64,000 bases of DNA from JAMQPK01 sp963782595. Lineage in GTDB: Bacteria > Acidobacteriota > Vicinamibacteria > Vicinamibacterales > JAMQPK01. The number at the start of each line of letters is the position of its first letter. Position 1 is the first letter of the stretch. Under the pieces are notes generated by a model that was given only the letters and a program-made list of their open reading frames with translations, was not told the DNA's origin and ran no database searches. The position numbers were made by a program, and so were the translations under genes. The stretch spans positions 1,426,001-1,490,000 of the forward strand of contig CAWAKJ010000002.1 of the NCBI GenBank assembly GCA_963782595.1. The letters are read 5' to 3'. This document shows, one piece after another, positions 40,259-50,153 of the stretch.

Positions 40259-42388
40259 CTACTTTGGTGCCCGGTACCGTTCGAGCCGTGTGGAAATCTG
40301 CCGCGCAAGATCGTCGTCGCCGGCCTCGCGCGCAATACTGACCGCTTTCTCGGCCGTCTCTACGGCTCGCTCGATCTGACCTGCCGTGGCATAGGCGGCT
40401 GCGAGCGTGTCGAGGGCGGTCGCGTTCGTGCTGTTGGTGATCGCCACCGCGCGCTCCGCCAGGCGCACACCCTCGGCAGGCACTCGAAGCTCGAGGTTCG
40501 GGGCTGTCGCGATAATCCACGCCAGATCCAGCAACGCACCCACTCGAACGGGGTCGATTTCCAGAGTCCGCCGGTATTGATACATGGCCTCGGAAACCTG
40601 GTTCACCATCACGAACGCGCGGGCGAGGGCCTGTCGCGAATCGGCATCTTCGGGGGCCAGCTCAATGGCTTTCTGATAGCTCTGAATCGCGCGGTCGTTC
40701 TGGCCCCGTGCCGCGAATGCGCGGCCAAGGTTGTAGTGCGCCGCCACGTTGTCGGGGTCGCGTTTGAGCGATTCCTGGTACAGCTCGATCGCATCCTCGA
40801 GCTTGTTCTGGCCGTGATAGACGACGGCGAGCCCGTACATGGCTTCCGCAAACTCGGGACGAAGGGCCAGCGCCTGACGGAACGGCGCATCAGCGTCATC
40901 GTACTTCTGCTGAAGGAGCAGTACTCGTCCGACGTCATAGTGACGGCCCGCCGTAGGGTCCAGCCGGGCCGCCTCTTTCAGTTGAACGAGGGCCGCGTCC
41001 AGACGATTCGCCTCGAGGTAGCACGCGGCAAGCTCGGCGCGCAGCTCGGCGTTGCCCGGTTCGACTTCCAGCCATTTCTCGTTGCCCGCAATGTCGTCGC
41101 GCAGAATCTTCGGCGAAAAATCGCGCTCGAGCACGACCAGATCGCCGCGGTTCACCGGCACGACCTGCAGCCAGAACGATCCCATTTCCGACGCGCTGGT
41201 CTGACCAAACGTGACCCGCCTGGGCGGACGATGCGGATTGCGACGATTCGCGGACGAATTGTCATAGGTGTACCGCATCTCTATCGTCGTGCCCTTTGGC
41301 AGAGCGACGGGCCGCGCATAGGTGTAGACGTCCTGCCAGTGGAAATCCCAGTCGTTGATGTAGATGAGCGGCTCGACTTTGCCGTCCGGTAATGTGGCCC
41401 AGGCACGAATCTCTGTCGCGAGAAAGTGCGCATGAGGTTGAACGGCGATCGCTTCGACGCCCACAGGCAGCGTGTAGGTATCGGCGTTGACGTAGTCGCG
41501 CTGGCCCGCGGCGATGTCGATATCCTGCCGGCCGAGCCTCAGCATGTAACCTGTCCGCTCCGGCGCTCGATCCGTAAAGAACAGGCCAACGCTCACCTGC
41601 ACCGGTTGCGGCGTGGTGCCCGGCATCAGGTGCAGTTCCACCACGAGATCGCTGTCCGGTTCGAGGTGCCAGCTCATCCCTTCGGGCGATAGACGAGGCG
41701 ACTGGCCGGGCGTCCATCCGAGGAACATTCCGTCGGGAAACTTGGCCTCACGGCTGCCGCCGCCTTCATACCCGACTCCCGGCTCATCGGCGTCGCGGCG
41801 TCGCGATAAACGCGTCCGATCAACCTTGATGTTCGCGTGGTGAACCACGGCGGGATTACCGGGCTGAAACTCTACCGCCCGGACGTAGGCCGCTCGTGTC
41901 GCGGGAATCGGGATGACAAAGGTGCGAAAGACATCGCGCGCCTGCGCAGGCAGCATGTACGGCTGAGACATGCTGACCACGAGATCGGGCGTGCCGAGTT
42001 GCCACTGGTCGGGCCAGCGCGGAGCCTTGGGTTCATCCTGGGGATCGCCGCGCAGCATGCCCTCCGCGACCCAACGCTCCAAGAGGGCTATTTCGCTCTC
42101 ATTGAGCCGCCGCTCGTCCTGGAATCGACCGTGGCCGGGTTCCGGCTTCCATGGCGGCATCCTGCCGGCCCTGGTGATCTCGGCAATCTGTCGCGCTCGC
42201 GGGCGCACATCCTCATAGCTGAGCAGACTGAAGGGAGCCGTCTGTCCGGGGCGGTGGCAGGTGGCGCACCGCGCGTGTACGACAGGGGCGATATCGCGCG
42301 AAAACGTAATCCGATCCTGCGCTTCGAGCGCAGTCACATCGAGACCACACGTCAGAATTGTCACCGCGCCTAAAGCTCTGAAGTTCAT
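40259..42388 (-). CDS. Secreted haem-binding, copper monooxygenase-like and TPR fusion protein
   Basis: The 709-residue product has a weak signal sequence and a cytochrome c-type site Cys41-x-x-Cys44-His45. A region resembling the copper type II ascorbate-dependent monooxygenase fold follows: His183-His184, His253 and His319-x-His321, with Met371 (TIEMRYTYDN) as a possible axial ligand. Residues of about 430-640 are TPR units (NLGRAFAARGQNDRAIQSYQKAI and similar). The set suggests a periplasmic redox or oxygenase role. It lies upstream of padR on the same strand and divergent from the TonB receptor gene. Confidence 0.75.
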   Translation of the reverse strand: MNFRALGAVTILTCGLDVTALEAQDRITFSRDIAPVVHARCATCHRPGQTAPFSLLSYEDVRPRARQIAEITRAGRMPPWKPEPGHGRFQDERRLNESEIALLERWVAEGMLRGDPQDEPKAPRWPDQWQLGTPDLVVSMSQPYMLPAQARDVFRTFVIPIPATRAAYVRAVEFQPGNPAVVHHANIKVDRTRLSRRRDADEPGVGYEGGGSREAKFPDGMFLGWTPGQSPRLSPEGMSWHLEPDSDLVVELHLMPGTTPQPVQVSVGLFFTDRAPERTGYMLRLGRQDIDIAAGQRDYVNADTYTLPVGVEAIAVQPHAHFLATEIRAWATLPDGKVEPLIYINDWDFHWQDVYTYARPVALPKGTTIEMRYTYDNSSANRRNPHRPPRRVTFGQTSASEMGSFWLQVVPVNRGDLVVLERDFSPKILRDDIAGNEKWLEVEPGNAELRAELAACYLEANRLDAALVQLKEAARLDPTAGRHYDVGRVLLLQQKYDDADAPFRQALALRPEFAEAMYGLAVVYHGQNKLEDAIELYQESLKRDPDNVAAHYNLGRAFAARGQNDRAIQSYQKAIELAPEDADSRQALARAFVMVNQVSEAMYQYRRTLEIDPVRVGALLDLAWIIATAPNLELRVPAEGVRLAERAVAITNSTNATALDTLAAAYATAGQIERAVETAEKAVSIAREAGDDDLARQISTRLERYRAPK

Positions 42389-42565
42389 GGATTTGGAGAC
42401 TTCTCATTCATAACATTGGATCTCGTATCGGGCACTAATTGCTACAAACACGTGCCAATAATTCATGGTATAACAACTTCAAATTCAACCTTACGTACTT
42501 AGTCTCGCAACGCGAGGTCCCTTTTCGTCGCCCGGCAACGCGATCGCTTGATGGAGGTCATGTTT

Positions 42566-45565
42566 ATGCAGCGGACCCTTGGCCGCACCCTGCTGTTGCT
42601 CCTCGCCTGTCTGGTGCTTCTGCCAGCCATCGCGACAGCACAAAGTCAGATCAACGGAGTCGCTCGCGACGAGTCAGGCGGCGTGCTGCCCGGCGTGACG
42701 GTCGAAGTCAGCAGCCCGGTGCTCATCGAGAAAGTCAGAACTGCAGTCACCGACGACCAGGGTCGCTTCGCGATCGTCGATCTGCGTCCCGGCGTGTACC
42801 GGATCACCTTTACGCTCACCGGCTTCAACACCGTCGTCCGCGATGGCGTCGAAGTGCCGGGCGGCGTCGCCGTCACGTCGAACGCCGATCTCAAGGTCGG
42901 CGCCCTCGAGGAAACGATCACCGTGTCGGGTCAGACCCCGCTGGTGGACGTCACGCAGGCGACGCGCACGCAGGTCTTGACGCGCGACCTCATCGACGCG
43001 TTGCCCTCCACACGTAACATCATGTCGGTCGGCATGATGGTGCCCGGCATTCGGCTCGGCACGCCGGACGTGGGCGGGTCGCGCCAGATGGAGCAGACCA
43101 ACCCGCGGGGCCACGGCATCGCGGCCAAGCACACCGTGCAGCACATCGACGGCATGAGCGTGAACAGCCAGGAGACGTCGAACCAGCAAAGCTACGTCAA
43201 CGACGCGCTGAGCGCCGAGGTCACTGTCAGCACGAGCGCGCATCCCGCGGAGATTCAGTCGGGCGGCCTTCGCACGAACATGATTCCGAAGGACGGCGGC
43301 AACATCGTGAGCGGCAGCATCTTCTTCGGCGGGTCGGACGGCAACTGGCAGAGCAACAACGTCAGCGACGCGATGCGGGCGCAGAACTTCACCAGCGCAA
43401 ACGGCATCGCCCACATCCAGAATTTCAACGCGTCCATGGGCGGTCCGATCTGGCGCGACAAGCTGTGGTTCTTCCTGTCGGCCCGTCACATCTCGACGGA
43501 CGAAGTCGTGGCGAACGTCGCCGAGTACGTGACCGCGCCCGACGGCACGCTCATCCGCAGCACGCTCGATCAGTACATCCGCGACGTGCTCGGCAGGGTC
43601 ACCTGGCAGATGAGCTCCAAGAACAAACTCGCGGTCTTTTTCGAGCGCACGTGGAAACGCAAGGGCAAGGACTTCGGGTTCGGCGCCGATCCGCGCTCGG
43701 GCACGCAGCGCGATCCGAACAGAGCGCACTACGGCGTGGGCCAGGGCAAGTTCACGAGTACGCTGACGAGCAAGATCCTGTTCGAGGCGGGCTATTCGAG
43801 CTCCTACCAGCACTGGACGGGCTTCAACATTCCAGAGGTCAGACTCGATCGCTACCTCGCGAACGGCTCCATCAACCCGGCGTGGCTGAACAACGCGCGC
43901 CGCGAATCGAACGCACTGATGGTGACACCGCGCTGCGCGTACTCCTTCGGCTGCACGGCGTGGATCTCGAACGGTCAGGATCAGCGGACGGCCGACGCAG
44001 GCTTCCGCGTGGTCAGCTCGATGTCGTATGTCACTGGCAGCCATAACTTCAAGGTCGGGTTCTCGGACTCGTTCGGCCCGGTCCACGTGTTCACCGATCG
44101 GCAGGCCGACCTGGTGCAGACGTATAACAACGGCCGGCCGACCTCTGTGACGGTCTACACGACGCCATACAATCGCTTCAGCTATGTCAACTACGACATG
44201 GGCGTGTTCGCGCAGGATTCGTGGACGATCAAGCGGCTGACGCTGAACCTCGGCGTGCGCCTGGACAACTTCGACTCGATGATCGAAGCCACCTCGATGA
44301 ACGCGGGCCGGTTTGCCGGCGAGCGGTACTTCCCGGAGCGCAAACACGTGCCGCAGTGGCTGTGGGACGTCTCGCCGCGGCTCAGCATGGCCTACGACCT
44401 GTTCGGCGACGGCCGCACGGCGCTGAAGGCCAGCTTCAGCCGCTACCTTGATCCGCTGACAGGCGGGTTTGCCGATCGCTATTCACCAGGCGCGGCGAAC
44501 GAGACACGCAACTGGTTCGATTGCTCGATCAACGCGGCCGGCAACGCGTGCGCTGGCGGCACCCCGGTGGCGACCGACGGCGACGACATCGCGCAGGCCC
44601 ATGAAATCGGGCCCGGCGGCGCGACGTTCGGCATCCGCGAAGATCGCGATTTTGCTCCGGACATTCTGCGCGAGCGCAACACCGAGGTCACCTTCGGTGT
44701 GCAGCATCAGCTGTTCTCGCGCGTGTCCCTTATCGCGCAATACTATCGGCGGACGTTCCAGGACATGGAGATGCTCGACCGCGAGCTCATCAACAGCCAA
44801 ACCGACTACACCTCGTTCCAGGCCCCGCTCCCGGCAGACATCTCCCGCGATCCGGAAGTGGCGGCCATCGTCAGCCCCGGCCAGCAGATCACGATATTCA
44901 ACCTGCGGCCGGCGAAGCTGCCCGTCTATACGTCGCAGCAGCGCGACAAGACCCTCTCGGACTTGTCGTCCACCTATAACGGCTTCGATCTCGCGATGAC
45001 GGCGCGGACGCCGGGCGGCGGCACCATCTTCGGCAGCTGGACGGTGGAGCGCAATATCTCCAACTTCTGCGCGAACGACGACAACCCGAATGGCGTGCTC
45101 ACGGCGGATCGCTACACGGGCGCGAACGTCGCGGCCGGCGGGGCCTTCTGCAATCAGGGCGACTTCGGCATGCCGCTCCGCCACGAGTTCAAGACAGCCG
45201 GCAGCGTTCCTGTGCGGTGGGGCATCGACCTCGGTGCGGTGCTGCAGAGCTATGCGGGCGGCGAGCGCGTCATTACGTGGGCGCCCGCGGCCGGTGTATT
45301 CCCCGGTGGACGCACCCGATCCGAAACGATCACGGTCAACGAGCCGGGCTCGCTCTTCTATCCACGCTACAACCAGGTGGACTTCAACGTGAAGAAGACC
45401 TTCCGGGTCGGCCGCAAGACCTTCTCGGGACAGGTCGACTGGTTCAACCTGCTGAACGGCAACGCGATATTCTCGCAGAACAGCACGGTGGGCACGTCCC
45501 TCGGCCAGATTCAGACGATTTTGCAGGGCCGCCTGACGCGGCTGGCGTTCCAGATGAAGTGGTAG
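42566..45565 (+). CDS. Oar-like TonB-dependent receptor with carboxypeptidase-regulatory domain
   Basis: The 999-residue outer-membrane protein starts with a signal peptide (LLLLLACLVLLPAIATAQ). A CarboxypepD_reg-like beta-sandwich (INGVARDESGGVLPGVTVEV, residues about 28-110) and a plug domain (ALPSTRNIMSVGMMVPG) follow, then a large barrel with repeated aromatic strands. The ATG at 42566 is preferred because GGAGG (42553-42557) lies eight bases before it; ATGs at 42551 and 42560 are too close to or overlap it. Such receptors are expanded in acidobacteria; the cargo is unknown. The upstream 180 bases are A/T-rich. Confidence 0.9.
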   Translation: MQRTLGRTLLLLLACLVLLPAIATAQSQINGVARDESGGVLPGVTVEVSSPVLIEKVRTAVTDDQGRFAIVDLRPGVYRITFTLTGFNTVVRDGVEVPGGVAVTSNADLKVGALEETITVSGQTPLVDVTQATRTQVLTRDLIDALPSTRNIMSVGMMVPGIRLGTPDVGGSRQMEQTNPRGHGIAAKHTVQHIDGMSVNSQETSNQQSYVNDALSAEVTVSTSAHPAEIQSGGLRTNMIPKDGGNIVSGSIFFGGSDGNWQSNNVSDAMRAQNFTSANGIAHIQNFNASMGGPIWRDKLWFFLSARHISTDEVVANVAEYVTAPDGTLIRSTLDQYIRDVLGRVTWQMSSKNKLAVFFERTWKRKGKDFGFGADPRSGTQRDPNRAHYGVGQGKFTSTLTSKILFEAGYSSSYQHWTGFNIPEVRLDRYLANGSINPAWLNNARRESNALMVTPRCAYSFGCTAWISNGQDQRTADAGFRVVSSMSYVTGSHNFKVGFSDSFGPVHVFTDRQADLVQTYNNGRPTSVTVYTTPYNRFSYVNYDMGVFAQDSWTIKRLTLNLGVRLDNFDSMIEATSMNAGRFAGERYFPERKHVPQWLWDVSPRLSMAYDLFGDGRTALKASFSRYLDPLTGGFADRYSPGAANETRNWFDCSINAAGNACAGGTPVATDGDDIAQAHEIGPGGATFGIREDRDFAPDILRERNTEVTFGVQHQLFSRVSLIAQYYRRTFQDMEMLDRELINSQTDYTSFQAPLPADISRDPEVAAIVSPGQQITIFNLRPAKLPVYTSQQRDKTLSDLSSTYNGFDLAMTARTPGGGTIFGSWTVERNISNFCANDDNPNGVLTADRYTGANVAAGGAFCNQGDFGMPLRHEFKTAGSVPVRWGIDLGAVLQSYAGGERVITWAPAAGVFPGGRTRSETITVNEPGSLFYPRYNQVDFNVKKTFRVGRKTFSGQVDWFNLLNGNAIFSQNSTVGTSLGQIQTILQGRLTRLAFQMKW

Positions 45566-45576
45566 CTTGATAGTGG

Positions 45577-45635
45577 GGCCGGGTCTTGGGGAAACAAGAC
45601 CCGGCCTACGTTTCCCGCCAGACCCGGCCTACGTT
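45577..45635. repeat. GGCCGGGTCTTG hairpin with direct echo, between convergent genes
   Basis: GGCCGGGTCTTG (45577-45588) is perfectly complementary to CAAGACCCGGCC (45595-45606) around a GGGAAA loop. The 3' arm plus tail is then echoed as AGACCCGGCCTACGTTCCC further right. It separates the TonB receptor from ftsH and could stop transcription from both sides, but no T-run is present. Confidence 0.75.
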
Positions 45636-45638
45636 CCC

Positions 45639-47507
45639 TCAATTGGCAATCGGCAGTTCGGACTTTGCGATAAGCTCCCGCAGTTCCTCTCCCTCGATTA
45701 CCTCTTTCTCCAGCAGCCTTCGCGTGACCGTTTCGAGCAGCGGCCGGCGATCCGCCAGGACCTGGCGTGCCGTGTCGTGCGCCTCTTCGAGCAGGCGTTT
45801 GACCTCGGCGTCGATACGCTGCGCGGTCTCCTCGCCGTAGGGGCCGCGTTCCGGTCCGAGGGGAATATCGAGAAAGGCGGTTCGCCGAGAACCCTCGTAG
45901 TTGACGGTTCCCAGCTCTTCGCTCATGCCGAACTGCGTGACCATCGCGCGGGCGATCTCGGTCGCGCGCTGCAAATCGTTCTGGGCACCCGTGGAGATTT
46001 CGCCGATGGCAATCTCTTCGGCGGTGCGTCCGCCGAGCAACACCGCCATCTGATTCTCCAGGTCTTTGCGCGTCAGTAGATAGCGATCTTCGAGCGGCAG
46101 CTGCATCGTGTAGCCCAGCGCCCCGAACCCCCGCTGCACAATGGAGATCTTGTGGACGGGATCCAGCCCCGGGAGCGCGCTGGCGATAATCGCATGCCCC
46201 GACTCGTGATACGCCACCATCTCGCGCTCGCGGACGCTCATCACGCGCTTCTTCTCGAGACCGGCTATCAGGCGATCGATGGCCTCGTTGAAGTCGCTCA
46301 TCTCGACCGCGTCCTTGTTCTTGCGGGCGGCGAGCAGCGCCGCTTCGTTGACGAGATTGGCGAGATCGGCGCCTGCAAATCCGGCTGTGCGCTGCGCCAC
46401 CACCTTGAGGTCCACGTTCGACGTCATTTTGACCGACCGCGCGTGGATACGAAGAATCTCCTCGCGCCCGCGGACGTCGGGCTTGTCCACGAGCACCTGG
46501 CGATCGAACCGGCCGGGGCGGAGCAGGGCAGGGTCGAGCACCTCGGGCCGGTTGGTGGCCCCCATGATGATGACCCCTTTGCGCGAATCGAACCCGTCCA
46601 TTTCGGCGAGCAGCTGATTGAGCGTCTGTTCGCGCTCCTCGTGGCTCCCCATCGGGCTTTGCACGCGCGTCTTGCCGAGCGCGTCCAGCTCGTCGATGAA
46701 GACGATGCACGGCGCTTTCGCTTCGGCCTGGCCGAACAGATCGCGCACGCGTGCCGCGCCCACCCCGACGAACATCTCGACGAACTCCGAGCCGCTGAGG
46801 CTGAAGAACGGAACCTTCGCCTCGCCTGCGACGGCTTTGGCGAGCAGGGTCTTGCCGGTACCGGGAGGGCCGACCAGCAGCACGCCTTTCGGTATCCGCC
46901 CGCCGATGTTCGTGTACTTCCTGGGGTTCTGCAGGAACTCGACGATCTCCATCAGCTCTTCCTTCGCCTCGTCGACGCCCGCGACATCAGTGAACCGCAC
47001 TTTGACGTCGTCTTCCGCGTAGATCTTCGCGCGGCTCCGCGCGAACGACATCACGCCGCCTTCGGCGCCTCCCATGCGGCGGAACATGAAGCTCCAGATA
47101 CCGATCAGCAGGAGCAGGGGAATCATCCAGCCGAGCAGCTCGCCGAACCAGCGGCTTGTCAGCTCGCCTGTGTACTTGATGCCGGCTTTTTCGAGCTCAG
47201 TGATCAGTTGCGGGTCTTCGATGCGGGTCGTCACGATCGATTCGGCCGGCGCAGCCGCTTCGGCGGCCGGCTTCAACGTACCTCGAATGACCTGCTCCCC
47301 GACAGTCACTTCAGCGAGCTTGCCCTGCTGGAGGAGCGATTTGAACTCGCTGTAGGGAATCTGCCGCCCGGTGGGCACGAGGAAGTAAGTCTGCGCAAGA
47401 GCCAGCAGAAGCAGGAAAGCAAGCCCGTACCAGATTGTGCCGCTGGGACGTCGCGGCACGGCGCGACGCTCGCCGCGTGGGTTCGGTGGTCGGGTGGCCG
47501 AAGGCAT
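45639..47507 (-). CDS. ftsH: ATP-dependent zinc metalloprotease FtsH
   Basis: The 622-residue inner-membrane AAA+ protease degrades unassembled membrane proteins and short-lived regulators. It has two membrane segments flanking a periplasmic domain, Walker A GPPGTGKT, Walker B VFIDELDALG, the SRH region and the zinc site HESGH. The ATG at 47507 lies two bases after the clpB stop; an in-frame TTG/ATG upstream would overlap clpB. It forms an operon with clpB and cbpA. Confidence 0.96.
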   Translation of the reverse strand: MPSATRPPNPRGERRAVPRRPSGTIWYGLAFLLLLALAQTYFLVPTGRQIPYSEFKSLLQQGKLAEVTVGEQVIRGTLKPAAEAAAPAESIVTTRIEDPQLITELEKAGIKYTGELTSRWFGELLGWMIPLLLLIGIWSFMFRRMGGAEGGVMSFARSRAKIYAEDDVKVRFTDVAGVDEAKEELMEIVEFLQNPRKYTNIGGRIPKGVLLVGPPGTGKTLLAKAVAGEAKVPFFSLSGSEFVEMFVGVGAARVRDLFGQAEAKAPCIVFIDELDALGKTRVQSPMGSHEEREQTLNQLLAEMDGFDSRKGVIIMGATNRPEVLDPALLRPGRFDRQVLVDKPDVRGREEILRIHARSVKMTSNVDLKVVAQRTAGFAGADLANLVNEAALLAARKNKDAVEMSDFNEAIDRLIAGLEKKRVMSVREREMVAYHESGHAIIASALPGLDPVHKISIVQRGFGALGYTMQLPLEDRYLLTRKDLENQMAVLLGGRTAEEIAIGEISTGAQNDLQRATEIARAMVTQFGMSEELGTVNYEGSRRTAFLDIPLGPERGPYGEETAQRIDAEVKRLLEEAHDTARQVLADRRPLLETVTRRLLEKEVIEGEELRELIAKSELPIAN

Positions 47508-47508
47508 A

Positions 47509-50121
47509 TTACGGCGTACTGACGGCAGCCTGTTCTTTGACGAACTGCAATCCGGCAGGTCCGGCGTCCACACGCACGGTGTCGCCTTCGAGCAACTCGC
47601 CTTCGAGCACGCGCATCGCGAGCGGATCGAGGATGTGGCGCTGAATGGCGCGCTTGAGCGGCCGCGCGCCGTACGCCGGGTCGTACCCTTCGAGCACGAG
47701 CCACTCCCTGGCCCCGTCGGAGAGCGTCACGAAGATCTTGCGTTCTTCGAGCCGCTTCAAGAGCGACTTCACCTGAATGTCGACCACCTGCTTCAGCTGT
47801 TCGCGGTTGAGCGGATGGAAGACGATGATCTCGTCGACGCGGTTGATGAACTCGGGTCTGAAGTGGGTTCGGAGCGCATCGAGCACCTGCCGCCGGACAC
47901 CTTCGTCGATGCCGCGGTCACCGAGATCCGCCAGATAGGCGCTGCCGAGATTCGACGTCATGATCACCACTGTGTTCTTGAAGTCGATCGTCCTGCCCTT
48001 GCCGTCCGTCAGGCGCCCCTCGTCCAGGAGTTGCAGCAGAACGTTGAGTACTTCGGGGTGCGCTTTTTCAACCTCGTCGAACAGCACGACAGAGTAGGGA
48101 CGGCGCCGCACCGCTTCGGTCAGCTGGCCGGCTTCCTCGTACCCGACGTATCCGGGTGGCGCGCCAATCAGACGCGACACCGTGTGCTTCTCCTGATATT
48201 CGGACATGTCGATCCGAATCATCGCGTGCTCGTCGTCGAAGAGAAATTCCGCGAGCGCCCGGGCCAGCTCGGTCTTTCCGACGCCCGTGGGGCCCAGAAA
48301 GATGAAACTTCCGAGCGGACGGTTCGGATCCTGCAGGCCTGCCCGCGCGCGGCGAATGGCGTTGGCCACGGCGCGGATCGCCTCGTCCTGCCCGACAACT
48401 CTCTCGTGCAGCCGATCTTCCATGTGGATGAGCTTCTGGATTTCACCTTCCAGCAGGCGGCTAACTGGAATGTGCGTCCACTTGCTGACGACTTCGGCGA
48501 TGTCCTCCTCGTCCACCTCTTCCTTGAGCATGGCCTGGCCCTGCTTGGCGGCGTTCGCGAGCCGCTCTTCGTCGGCGCGAATCTGCCGCTCGAGCTCGGG
48601 CAGCCGGCCGTACTGGAGCTCGGAGGCCTTGCCGTAGTCGCCGGCCCGCTGCGCGCGCTCGATTTCGAGCCGGAGCTGCTCGAGCTCCTCCTTGGACTTG
48701 CGCTGGCGCTGAATGGCCTCTTTCTCCTGCTGCCAGCGCGCCATCAAGCGCGTGTGCTCGCCTTTGAGATCGGCAAGCTCCTTCTCCAGCTTCTCGAGGC
48801 GCTCTTTCGACGCTTTGTCCTTCTCCTTCCGGAGGGCCTCGCGTTCGATCTCGAGCTGCATGACGCGGCGGTTGATTTCATCGAGCTCCGCCGGCATCGA
48901 ATCGATTTCCATGCGCAGCTTCGACGCCGCTTCGTCCACCAGGTCGATGGCTTTGTCGGGCAGGAATCGATCGGTGATGTACCGATGAGACAGCACTGCG
49001 GCGGCAACGAGCGCGGCGTCCTTGATGCGGACGCCATGATGAATCTCGTATCGCTCGCGCAGTCCTCGAAGGATGCTGATGGTGTCTTCGACCGTCGGCT
49101 CGTTCACCATCACCGGTTGGAATCGCCGTTCAAGGGCGGCGTCCTTCTCGATGTACTTGCGATATTCGTCCAGAGTGGTGGCACCAATCGTATGCAGCTC
49201 GCCGCGTGCGAGCATCGGCTTGAGCATGTTCGACGCATCCATCGATCCTTCCGCCGCGCCGGCGCCCACCACGGTGTGGAGCTCGTCGATGAACATGATG
49301 ATCTCGCCTTCCGACTGCACGACTTCGTTCAGCACCGCCTTCAGGCGATCTTCGAATTCGCCGCGGTATTTCGCGCCCGCGATGAGCGCCCCCATGTCGA
49401 GCGACACCACCTTCTTGTTCTTCAGCCCCTCTGGCACGTCCTCCTTCACGATGCGGCCGGCGAGGCCCTCGACGATCGCCGTCTTTCCGACGCCAGGTTC
49501 GCCGATCAGCACAGGATTGTTCTTCGTGCGCCGTGAAAGCACCTGGATGACGCGTCGAATCTCTTCGTCGCGGCCAATCACCGGATCGAGTTTGCCGCGC
49601 CGCGCGAGCTCGGTCAGATCGCGGCCGTACTTCTCGAGCGCCTCATACTTGGCTTCAGGATTCTGATCGGTCACGCGCTGAGCCCCTCGCACTTGTGTGA
49701 GGACTTCGAAAATCCGGTCTTTCGTGATGTGGAACTGCTGCAGGATGCGCGACGAAATCGTCTTGCCGCCTTCGGCGACGATGCCCAGCAGGAGGTGTTC
49801 GGTGCTGACGAAATCGTCCTTCAACCGCCCGGCCTCGGCCTCGGCCGCGTCAGTCACCTTTCTCATACGCGGCGAGAGCGAAGGCTGCGACCCCCCGTAT
49901 GCCGCCGGCTGACGTGACAGCTCGTTTCGCAGCTCTTCGGCAAGCGGCTTGACGTCAATGCCCATCTTACGCACGAGCGCCGGTACGATCCCGTCGGTCT
50001 GTTCCACGAGCACCAGCAGGAGGTGCTCGGGCTCGATCTGCGCGTGATTCATCTCGCCGGCGAGCGCTTGCGCCGCCAGGACGGCTTCCTGCGCCTTCTC
50101 CGTGTACTTGTTGAGATTCAT
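47509..50121 (-). CDS. clpB: ATP-dependent disaggregase ClpB
   Basis: The 870-residue hexameric chaperone dissolves protein aggregates together with DnaK/DnaJ. It has two Clp N-terminal repeats, NBD1 (Walker A GEPGVGKT), a long coiled-coil middle domain (about 400-530) and NBD2 (Walker A GPTGVGKT, GAPPGYVGYEEAG). The middle domain distinguishes it from ClpA and ClpC. It lies downstream of the J-domain gene cbpA, separated only by a palindromic repeat. Confidence 0.97.
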   Translation of the reverse strand: MNLNKYTEKAQEAVLAAQALAGEMNHAQIEPEHLLLVLVEQTDGIVPALVRKMGIDVKPLAEELRNELSRQPAAYGGSQPSLSPRMRKVTDAAEAEAGRLKDDFVSTEHLLLGIVAEGGKTISSRILQQFHITKDRIFEVLTQVRGAQRVTDQNPEAKYEALEKYGRDLTELARRGKLDPVIGRDEEIRRVIQVLSRRTKNNPVLIGEPGVGKTAIVEGLAGRIVKEDVPEGLKNKKVVSLDMGALIAGAKYRGEFEDRLKAVLNEVVQSEGEIIMFIDELHTVVGAGAAEGSMDASNMLKPMLARGELHTIGATTLDEYRKYIEKDAALERRFQPVMVNEPTVEDTISILRGLRERYEIHHGVRIKDAALVAAAVLSHRYITDRFLPDKAIDLVDEAASKLRMEIDSMPAELDEINRRVMQLEIEREALRKEKDKASKERLEKLEKELADLKGEHTRLMARWQQEKEAIQRQRKSKEELEQLRLEIERAQRAGDYGKASELQYGRLPELERQIRADEERLANAAKQGQAMLKEEVDEEDIAEVVSKWTHIPVSRLLEGEIQKLIHMEDRLHERVVGQDEAIRAVANAIRRARAGLQDPNRPLGSFIFLGPTGVGKTELARALAEFLFDDEHAMIRIDMSEYQEKHTVSRLIGAPPGYVGYEEAGQLTEAVRRRPYSVVLFDEVEKAHPEVLNVLLQLLDEGRLTDGKGRTIDFKNTVVIMTSNLGSAYLADLGDRGIDEGVRRQVLDALRTHFRPEFINRVDEIIVFHPLNREQLKQVVDIQVKSLLKRLEERKIFVTLSDGAREWLVLEGYDPAYGARPLKRAIQRHILDPLAMRVLEGELLEGDTVRVDAGPAGLQFVKEQAAVSTP

Positions 50122-50134
50122 GGCATTTATTCAG

Positions 50135-50152
50135 GTCCGGCTCAAGCCGGAC
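50135..50152. repeat. CCGGCT-AGCCGG palindrome (third copy)
   Basis: GTCCGGCTCAAGCCGGAC followed by ACTAC is the same unit as at 16743-16760, with one changed loop base. It occupies the 32-base gap between cbpA and clpB. In the transcript it would form a stable hairpin, which might uncouple expression of the two genes or protect mRNA. Confidence 0.85.
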
Positions 50153-50153
50153 A

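Noticed and set aside
42674..44347. A 557-codon antisense open frame within the TonB receptor gene.
   Set aside because: Same reason: shadow of a GC-rich gene with no motif or ribosome-binding site.
45577..45606. An intrinsic terminator for the TonB receptor gene.
   Set aside because: The stem is strong but there is no T-run on either strand; classed as a repeat instead.
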